This document shows, piece by piece, positions 14,920 to 21,545 of a stretch of DNA of 21,545 nucleotides; positions within the stretch are counted from its first letter, which is position 1; every line of letters starts with the position of its first letter. Origin of the DNA: JAAYUD01 sp036846645 (GTDB taxonomy: Bacteria; Bacteroidota; Bacteroidia; Bacteroidales; Bacteroidaceae). The notes under the pieces were generated by a model. That model was given only the letters and a program-made list of their open reading frames with translations, searched no databases and was not told the DNA's origin. The position numbers and the translations under genes were made by a program. The stretch is from positions 1 through 21,545 of the forward strand of contig DAIUBN010000025.1 in assembly GCA_036846645.1 (NCBI GenBank), read 5' to 3'.

Positions 14920-17900
14920 ATGGAAAATAATTTGAACCCCTGCTGTGTGGCAGGACTTAAAATGTTAAGGAGGATTATGAGACTCACTATTATTGCTCTG
15001 TTTGTATTCATTAGTACGGCTTTCGCTACCGAATCTTATTCGCAAGCCAAACGTATAACAGTCGTTTCTAATAATATTACTCTGAAGAATGTTATTAAAC
15101 AAATCGAAAATCAGACCGATTACTTATTTGTTTATAATGTAAGCGATATTAATTTAAACAAAAATATCCGAATCAATGCTCGCAACCAATCGGTAGCGTC
15201 TGTATTAAATGAGATATTCGCAAGCACAAACATTCAATATGCTATGGAAGGCAAGAATATCTTGCTGAGAAAAGAAGAAAACAGGCGACATGATGCCGCT
15301 CAACAAAGTCAACAGAGCATTAAAAAGATATCCGGAAAGGTAGTCGATGCCAAAGGAGATCCCATTATCGGTGCTTCTGTAGTAACCAAGAATAATCAGA
15401 ACAACGGTGTCGCTACAGATATTAATGGACATTTCACAATTGCTGCCAACCCTGGAACAACCTTGCTCGTGTCTTATATCGGTTATCAACCTACATCAAT
15501 ACTAGTAAAACAGGGAGAATCGTTTTATACTATAATAATTAATGAGAATGTGAAAGAACTTGATGAAGTTCTTGTCGTTGCATTCGGTAAAATGAAAAAA
15601 GAGGCATTCACTGGTTCTGCGGGAGTGATGAAAGCCGACGAACTTCAGAAAGTACAAGTGACTAATGCTGCTGATGCATTGGCAGGACGAGTAGCTGGTG
15701 TTCAGCTTAACAACTCTTCTAGCCAGTTCGGCAGCTCTCCATCTATAACAATTCGTGGCTTTAGTTCTATCTCGGCAGATACTAGCCCTTTGATTGTTGT
15801 TGATGGTATGCCTTACGATGGAGATTTGAACTTGATAAATCCCAATGATATAGAGTCGATGACAGTATTGAAAGATGCAGCATCTAATGCTCTATATGGT
15901 GCTCGTGGCGCTAATGGTGTAATCATGATAACAACCAAGAAAGGTAAAAACGGTGCTGCCAAAATAACAGTAGACAGTAAATGGGGTTCCAACTCAAACG
16001 GCTTGAAGAATTATAAGACTACTAATACTCAAGAGTTTTACGAGACCTATTATAATATGTTGTATAATTACTATACCAGTAAAGAAGGCGGTGCCATGTC
16101 GGCAAGTGATGCCCATGCACTGGCCAATAGTAATCTGATAGATCCTACAAATGGTGTAAGTCCTGGTTATATGGTATATACGGTTCCTAAAGGTGAAGAT
16201 TTTATTCTGGCAGGTGGTCAGATGAATCCTAAAGCCACGCAAGGAGCACTTTATACTTACAACGGAACTTCTCTATGGCTGCAACCCGATGATTGGCAAA
16301 AAGAAGGTTTGCGAGATGGCTTCCGGCAAGAATATAACACATCAATATCAGGAGCATCTGATAAAATAAACTACTATACATCATTTGGTTATCTAGATCA
16401 AGATGGTATTCAGGAAGGATCGAGTCAGAATCGTTTGACTACTCGAGTAAAAGTGGATTATCAGGCAAAGCCCTGGTTGAAGGTTGGAACAAACTTCAAT
16501 TATACAAGATATGATAATTGCCAAACCTCAGAAGGTATTGTCGGAACCGGCACTATTTGGAGTACAATAAAGACTCAGGCTCCTATTTACCCGGTTTATA
16601 TGCGCGACGCAAACCATAATATCATGATAGATCAATGGGGGCAAAAGATGTATGATTTTGCTAGAAGCTACGAATTGAGCCGTGCCGGAAGCCCGGGTGG
16701 AAACTGTATCTTTGATAATAAATATAGAACCGATAAGACGTCTGGTAATTCGTATATCGCTAGTGGCTATGCAGATGTCAAACTTATGGATGGCTTGGTA
16801 TTTACTTTTAATGCCAACGCCTATGATTATGATTCTCGCTATACTTATGCTTCTAGTCCGATGGCTGATTATTATAATAACTCTTCGCAAAATGGATATT
16901 TGTATAAAAGTTCAAGTCGCACCTATACTTACAATACCCAGCAGTTGCTCAATTATAACAAGTCATTTGGTAAACATGATGTTTCTGCAATGTTTGGTCA
17001 TGAATATTACAAATATAAATTTGAGACGTTGAGTGCATCGGGTTATAACTTTGGAATCGAAAGTACATCCGAACTAGCTACTTGTTTGAATAAGAAGGGC
17101 GACCCTTATTCTGCATCTTCTATTTATAATAACGAAGGATATTTCTTCCGTGGAATGTATAATTACGATGGAAAGTATTACGCTTCTGCATCTTATCGTC
17201 GTGATGCTTCTTCACGCTTTGCTAAAGAACACCGCTGGGGTGATTTCTGGTCGGCTGGTGCTGCATGGATTATATCCAAAGAAAACTTCTTCAATGTGCC
17301 TTGGATTAGTTTATTGAAACTAAAGGCATCTGTTGGTTCTCAAGGTAATGATAATATAGGTAATTATTTGTATGCCGATTCTTACAATCTAGTCAACAAT
17401 TCCAATGAAGTTGCTTTCCAATGGCGTCAGAAAGGTAAAGAGGATATTACTTGGGAAACCAATACCAACTGGAATGCCGGTATAGAATTTGAACTGTTTA
17501 AAGGACGTTTGAGTGGTACTTTGGATTATTTCTATCGCAAGACAACAGATATGTTGTTCTCTTTGCATACTCCACCTTCGATAGGTTATACCAGCTATTA
17601 TGTCAATTTGGGTAATATGCGCAATGCAGGTCTCGAACTTACTTTGGCTGCTACCTTGATTAATAATAAAGATATGCGTTGGGATGTCAATTTCAATATA
17701 TCACATGTTAGCAACAAGGTGCTGAAGTTGCCTGATGCGATTAAGACAACGAAGGTAGAAGGCCGTAGTGGATATGTCAACCTTGATAAATCGTTCGTCT
17801 CGATGTATAAGTATTTTGTGGCAGAAGGACAATCTCTTTATACTTGGTATCTTCCTAAGTATGCCGGTGTAGACCACGAAACTGGTGAGGCTCTATATTA

Positions 17901-18483
17901 TAAGGATACGGTAGACGATAAAGGAAATATCACCGGACGCGAGACGACTACTAATCCTAACCTTGCAACCGACTATCAGATAGGTGACGCTTTACCTAAG
18001 TTCTATGGTGGTCTGGGCACTTCTTTCACTTTCCGTGGGTTTGATCTTTCTCTTAGCTTGAATTATCAGATAGGAGGTAAAGCATACGATTATGTTTATC
18101 AGACATTGATGCACACTGGTGGTACAACTAGTACAACATGGCATAAAGATATGTTGAAAGCTTGGACTCCAGAGAATAAAGATACAGATGTCCCACGTTT
18201 GAGATTCTCAGAAAAGAATAGTCAGTATGCCCGTTCAGATCGTTTCTTGAAGAACGCCAGCTATCTGAATGTTCAAAATCTTAATATTGGATATACATTA
18301 CCTACTGCTCTGACTAGAAAATTCAATGTCGAAAAGATTCGCGTTTATTTTAGTGGTGAGAATCTATGGTACTTTTCTGGAAGACAAGGATTTGATCCTC
18401 GCTATTCGTTGACAGGTGTAACCAACCCCGAATTATATTCTCCAATACGTACTGTATCGGGAGGTATTTCACTGACATTTTAA
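14920..18483 (+). CDS. SusC/RagA-family TonB-dependent outer-membrane transporter with STN signalling domain
   Basis: A 1187-residue glycan importer of the outer membrane. Order of parts: signal peptide (about 1-42, hydrophobic core 22-36), STN signalling domain (about 50-118), carboxypeptidase-D-like regulatory domain (about 137-212, ISGKVVDAKGDPIIGASVV and YIGYQP), TonB-box-like stretch DEVLVVAFG (215-223), plug (about 228-350, with ITIRGFSSIS, PLIVVDGMPY and GARGANGVIMITTKKGK), then the beta barrel ending in GGISLTF with a C-terminal Phe. The STN domain marks it as a transducing SusC that signals to the adjacent FecR. The start at 14920 gives the long basic pre-sequence usual for STN-type SusCs; Met15 or Met20 are alternatives, the latter preceded by AAGGAGG but only 3 nt away. 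SusD follows after 19 nt. Confidence 0.95.
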   Translation: MENNLNPCCVAGLKMLRRIMRLTIIALFVFISTAFATESYSQAKRITVVSNNITLKNVIKQIENQTDYLFVYNVSDINLNKNIRINARNQSVASVLNEIFASTNIQYAMEGKNILLRKEENRRHDAAQQSQQSIKKISGKVVDAKGDPIIGASVVTKNNQNNGVATDINGHFTIAANPGTTLLVSYIGYQPTSILVKQGESFYTIIINENVKELDEVLVVAFGKMKKEAFTGSAGVMKADELQKVQVTNAADALAGRVAGVQLNNSSSQFGSSPSITIRGFSSISADTSPLIVVDGMPYDGDLNLINPNDIESMTVLKDAASNALYGARGANGVIMITTKKGKNGAAKITVDSKWGSNSNGLKNYKTTNTQEFYETYYNMLYNYYTSKEGGAMSASDAHALANSNLIDPTNGVSPGYMVYTVPKGEDFILAGGQMNPKATQGALYTYNGTSLWLQPDDWQKEGLRDGFRQEYNTSISGASDKINYYTSFGYLDQDGIQEGSSQNRLTTRVKVDYQAKPWLKVGTNFNYTRYDNCQTSEGIVGTGTIWSTIKTQAPIYPVYMRDANHNIMIDQWGQKMYDFARSYELSRAGSPGGNCIFDNKYRTDKTSGNSYIASGYADVKLMDGLVFTFNANAYDYDSRYTYASSPMADYYNNSSQNGYLYKSSSRTYTYNTQQLLNYNKSFGKHDVSAMFGHEYYKYKFETLSASGYNFGIESTSELATCLNKKGDPYSASSIYNNEGYFFRGMYNYDGKYYASASYRRDASSRFAKEHRWGDFWSAGAAWIISKENFFNVPWISLLKLKASVGSQGNDNIGNYLYADSYNLVNNSNEVAFQWRQKGKEDITWETNTNWNAGIEFELFKGRLSGTLDYFYRKTTDMLFSLHTPPSIGYTSYYVNLGNMRNAGLELTLAATLINNKDMRWDVNFNISHVSNKVLKLPDAIKTTKVEGRSGYVNLDKSFVSMYKYFVAEGQSLYTWYLPKYAGVDHETGEALYYKDTVDDKGNITGRETTTNPNLATDYQIGDALPKFYGGLGTSFTFRGFDLSLSLNYQIGGKAYDYVYQTLMHTGGTTSTTWHKDMLKAWTPENKDTDVPRLRFSEKNSQYARSDRFLKNASYLNVQNLNIGYTLPTALTRKFNVEKIRVYFSGENLWYFSGRQGFDPRYSLTGVTNPELYSPIRTVSGGISLTF

Positions 18484-18502
18484 TAATTAAAATCAGATCA
18501 TC

Positions 18503-20398
18503 ATGAAAAAATATAATATAATCATTGCGGCATCTGCGCTTCTATCATTAAGTGGCTGTATCGAAGAAACAACGCCGACAGAATATGTGCTGACGCCTCA
18601 GATACAAAGTTCTACTTCAGCTTTGAAAGGTATGGTCAACTCCATCTATTCTACAATGGCTGGCTATTCAAACGATGATGGTGGTATTGAGGAAATTTCA
18701 TACGGCAGTATGCTTGCCATGCTCGAACATGGTACAACTCAAATGGTATGTAGTGGCAACAATGGATTCAACACCATGGGAGCTTTTTGTAATGGTAGTG
18801 TGAGTGCAAGAGGTTCTAATAGAGGAATCTATCCATCTTACCTTTTCTATGCTTATATTAAGGCTGCAAACGATGTAATAGGAATGATTGGAAAAGATGC
18901 AAGCAATCTCGATACAACCAAGAAGAATTATCTTGGTATCAGCTATGCATATCGTGCTTTGTACTATATGGATCTTGTGCAGATTATGGAGTATAAGAAG
19001 CCAACTGATACTCGGTATACATACGTTCAGCCAGAGAACGACTTGACCAATTTAGGCGTTCCTATTGTAACAGAAGATACTCCGTCTAGCGAAGCCACCA
19101 ATAATCCTCGCGCTACAGTAGATAAAGTATACGACCTTATATTGAGTGACTTAAAACAGGCAGAAACTTACCTGACAGGTTATGAACGTACTGATAAAGT
19201 AGAGCCCAACCTTGCCGTAGTCTATGGACTTTATGCCAGAGCATATACCAATCTGGCTTCACGTGTCAGCACTTCTGCTACTTATAAAGATGAAGCCACA
19301 TATTGGAAAAATGCCCGGGATTATGCTGATAAAGCAATTTCTACTTCGCAGTGCACACCACTGACTGAGTCGGAATGGACAGATCCAAATGATGGATTTA
19401 ATAACCGTAACTCTCAAAACTCATGGATGTGGGCAACTTCTATATCAGAAGGTAATACTAAGGCTGCTACTGATGGTTCGTTTGTATTTGAGATGATTTT
19501 TGGAACAGAAACTAATTTCTCTGTATATGGTACTTGGGTAGGACGTTCTTTAGACCGCAAATGGTACGAACGTTTATCTGATAATGATTTTAGAAAGAAA
19601 TCATGGTTGGCTCCAAATTTCTTTTATGAATCTAAAAACCAAGTAGCAGGTCAGAAATATCTGATAGAAAAAGATGCGAACGGGCATTTCATTAATAATA
19701 AATGGTGCAAGGACGATAATAATTCTAATGATGACCCTGCAGGATGGAATGATGGTTATTCGGGATTTGGTCCTAATAAATATCAATATCTGCTTAATAA
19801 TACCGCTTCGATGATTCGCTCTACGGTCAATACATCACATGGATTTTTATCTTGGCCTTGGGTATATGTCAATTTGAAGTTCCGTCCACACAATGGCAAT
19901 TGGAATACTTATGAAATAGGTGGTGCAACCGACTTTCCTATCATGCGTGTCGAAGAGATGTATTTCTTGAAAGCCGAGGCAACGCTTCATACTTCGGGAG
20001 TCGCCGATGCTAATAAGGAATTGGAGAATATCGTGAAGACTCGTAATTCATCTTATACTTGCAACGCTAAGACGACCAATGAGTTCCTTGATGAGTATGT
20101 ATTTCAAAAAGGTGTAGAGTTTTGGGGAGAAGGTGTCAACTATTTCGATGCAAAACGCCTAGAAGTAGGTATTCATCGTGCTTACCATGGAACAACTTGT
20201 ACAGCTTATGGACATTGCCTTGATATGAATGGCGTCTTTGTCGGATGGACTCCTTGCTGGAATCAAGCAGAGTTGAATGGTAATCAGGCTATCTATCACT
20301 ACAACAATCCATATACAGCACCGTCAACCTATTATTATTACAAGAGTTTGAATGATATCAAACCTTATTATGGTTGCGATTTAAGTACAGGAAATTAA
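18503..20398 (+). CDS. SusD/RagB-family surface glycan-binding lipoprotein
   Basis: A 631-residue lipoprotein that caps the SusC barrel and captures glycans at the cell surface. The signal peptide ends in a lipobox LSGC with the lipidated Cys at residue 19. The TPR-rich N-terminal part shows AYRALYYMDLVQIM, and the usual SusD segments VGVPIV-like NLGVPIV, AVYGLYARAYTNLA, FPIMRVEEMYFLKAEA and VFQKGVEFWGEGVNYFDAKR are present. It is on the larger side for a SusD. It lies 19 nt after susC and is followed by a strong palindrome before the GH89 gene. Ligand specificity cannot be read from sequence. Confidence 0.95.
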   Translation: MKKYNIIIAASALLSLSGCIEETTPTEYVLTPQIQSSTSALKGMVNSIYSTMAGYSNDDGGIEEISYGSMLAMLEHGTTQMVCSGNNGFNTMGAFCNGSVSARGSNRGIYPSYLFYAYIKAANDVIGMIGKDASNLDTTKKNYLGISYAYRALYYMDLVQIMEYKKPTDTRYTYVQPENDLTNLGVPIVTEDTPSSEATNNPRATVDKVYDLILSDLKQAETYLTGYERTDKVEPNLAVVYGLYARAYTNLASRVSTSATYKDEATYWKNARDYADKAISTSQCTPLTESEWTDPNDGFNNRNSQNSWMWATSISEGNTKAATDGSFVFEMIFGTETNFSVYGTWVGRSLDRKWYERLSDNDFRKKSWLAPNFFYESKNQVAGQKYLIEKDANGHFINNKWCKDDNNSNDDPAGWNDGYSGFGPNKYQYLLNNTASMIRSTVNTSHGFLSWPWVYVNLKFRPHNGNWNTYEIGGATDFPIMRVEEMYFLKAEATLHTSGVADANKELENIVKTRNSSYTCNAKTTNEFLDEYVFQKGVEFWGEGVNYFDAKRLEVGIHRAYHGTTCTAYGHCLDMNGVFVGWTPCWNQAELNGNQAIYHYNNPYTAPSTYYYYKSLNDIKPYYGCDLSTGN

Positions 20399-20408
20399 AA
20401 ATCATATC

Positions 20409-20446
20409 TAAATGTATCAAAAGTTCACGAACTTTTGATACATTTA
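20409..20446 (+). terminator. Perfect 18-bp palindrome between susD and GH89
   Basis: Bases 20409-20426 and 20429-20446 are perfect reverse complements separated by AC, beginning TAAATGTATCAAAAGTTC. The predicted RNA hairpin is long and would start 11 nt after the susD stop. The sequence following it (CTAATTCTAATAAC) is only mildly T-rich, so termination may be partial; a transcript-end protection or processing role that keeps susC/susD mRNA above downstream enzyme mRNA is an alternative. Confidence 0.65.
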
Positions 20447-20473
20447 CTAATTCTAATAACAAATCATCAAATA

Positions 20474-21545
20474 ATGAAGAAAATCACATTACTCATTGTT
20501 GCATTGTTATGTAGCATTGCTTGTATGAATGCTAAAACTGAGGATTCGAAAGAAGTCGCGGTAGCGAAGGGATTGGTACATCGTCTTATCCCGCAATACG
20601 AAAGCTCTTTCGTTTTCAAAGTATTGCCCAATCTGGAGAAAGACAGATTTCAACTAAGCTCTAATGGTGGTACCATAGAAATTAGTGGAAATAATGCCAA
20701 TTCTATGGCTGTTGGCCTAAACTACTATCTTAAATATTATTGTCACACAACAGTCTCTTGGTTCGTGGCAGATAAATTCGAGATGCCGTCTTCACTCCCT
20801 GCCATTGAAACTCCTGTGACAATAGATGCTCGTTGCAAGAATCGTTTCTTCCTTAATTATTGTACCTTTGGCTATACTATGCCTTGGTGGAATTGGAAAG
20901 ACTGGGAGCATTTTATCGATTGGATGGCTCTTAATGGTGTCAACCTTCCATTGGCAATTACTGGTCAGGAATCTATCTGGCACAAAGTATGGATGAAGCT
21001 CGGATTGTCTGATAAAGAAGTTCGTCATTACTTTACCGGCCCTGCTCATTTGCCTTGGCATCGTATGCTCAATATTGATTATTGGCAAGGTGATTTGCCA
21101 ATGTCTTGGCTCAACGACCAAGAAGAATTGCAGAAAAGGATTGTAGCTCGGGAAAGGCAATTCAATATGAAACCTGTGCTTCCTGCTTTTGCAGGTCACG
21201 TACCACAAGAGTTGAAACGCATCTATCCTAATGCGAAGATTACTAAGCTAGGAGCTTGGTCTGGTTATTCCGACCAATATGCTTGCAGTTTCCTAGATCC
21301 GATGGATCCGTTGTTTACTAAGATTCAGAAATTGTTCTTGCAACAACAGAAAGCCATCTATGGTACTAACCATATTTATGGTATTGATCTCTTCAACGAA
21401 TTGGAACCGCCAAGTTACGAAGCTTCTTACCTTAAACGTGTAGCTCATCAGGTTTATGGTACTCTAGAGAAAGCTGATAAAGATGCTATTTGGTTACAGA
21501 TGACCTGGCTCTTCTATAACGAACGTAAAGACTGGACCAACGATA
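20474..21545 (+). CDS. GH89 alpha-N-acetylglucosaminidase (NAGLU-like), 5' part
   Basis: The open frame of 357 codons runs off the right edge. GH89 enzymes remove terminal alpha-linked N-acetylglucosamine, for example from heparan-type chains or alpha-1,4-GlcNAc-capped mucin. A signal peptide is present (MKKITLLIVALLCSIAC); Cys17 may be lipidated, though the lipobox is not ideal. An N-terminal beta domain (about 25-118) precedes the catalytic barrel, which begins near residue 123 at NRFFLNYCTFGYTMPWWNW. Family sequences are NGVNLPLAITGQESIW, YFTGPAHLPWHRM, LPAFAGHVP and IDLFNELEPP. In the last, E309 aligns with the acid/base Glu of human NAGLU (E316, from memory). The nucleophile Glu would lie beyond the window. 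It follows susD after 75 nt including a large palindrome. Confidence 0.93.
   Translation, partial: MKKITLLIVALLCSIACMNAKTEDSKEVAVAKGLVHRLIPQYESSFVFKVLPNLEKDRFQLSSNGGTIEISGNNANSMAVGLNYYLKYYCHTTVSWFVADKFEMPSSLPAIETPVTIDARCKNRFFLNYCTFGYTMPWWNWKDWEHFIDWMALNGVNLPLAITGQESIWHKVWMKLGLSDKEVRHYFTGPAHLPWHRMLNIDYWQGDLPMSWLNDQEELQKRIVARERQFNMKPVLPAFAGHVPQELKRIYPNAKITKLGAWSGYSDQYACSFLDPMDPLFTKIQKLFLQQQKAIYGTNHIYGIDLFNELEPPSYEASYLKRVAHQVYGTLEKADKDAIWLQMTWLFYNERKDWTND

Overview
The window is a chromosomal segment from a member of the Bacteroidota, most likely order Bacteroidales. The evidence is the promoter style (TAnnTTTG -7 boxes at several gene starts), the lack of strong Shine-Dalgarno sequences, the SusC/SusD pair with its ECF sigma/FecR anti-sigma partners, and the AT-leaning base composition. 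Genus and species cannot be fixed from this sequence alone.

Left part (1-5502): a 5' fragment of rsmA (16S rRNA dimethyladenosine transferase) on the minus strand. It is divergent from a plus-strand run of a flippase-like (UPF0104 / LPG-synthase TM) membrane protein, a YheS-like ABC-F ATPase and a secreted M13 zinc metallopeptidase.

Middle part (5503-12832): purH (last two steps of IMP synthesis) followed closely by the rod-shape cluster mreB, mreC, mreD, mrdA (PBP2) and rodA. Spacing is tight (33 and 31 nt gaps, an 8-nt overlap, a 2-nt gap, a 20-nt overlap). This suggests one transcription unit started by a promoter embedded in a nested inverted repeat upstream of purH. MreB filaments, the MreC/MreD scaffold, the RodA glycosyltransferase and the PBP2 transpeptidase together form the elongasome. 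RodA is unusually long, with about 110 extra, mostly membrane-spanning residues.

Right part (12833-21545): a polysaccharide-utilization locus controlled by cell-surface signalling. It contains an ECF sigma factor with a good housekeeping promoter, a 374-bp gene-free AT-rich region holding a very large hairpin and an ECF-like promoter, a FecR-type anti-sigma factor, a SusC-like TonB-dependent transporter with an N-terminal STN signalling domain, a SusD-like lipoprotein, and the 5' part of a GH89 alpha-N-acetylglucosaminidase that runs off the window. The expected logic is that glycan binding by SusC/SusD signals through the STN domain to FecR, which releases the sigma factor to activate fecR-susC-susD-GH89. 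GH89 points to alpha-linked GlcNAc in host glycans (mucin caps or heparan-type chains), but the substrate is inferred.

No CRISPR array, IS element, tRNA or rRNA was seen. The most notable unexplained structure is non-coding: the nested inverted repeat at the purH promoter, the 88-nt hairpin between sigma and fecR, a hairpin with a choice of pairing partners between fecR and susC, and a perfect 18-bp palindrome between susD and GH89.
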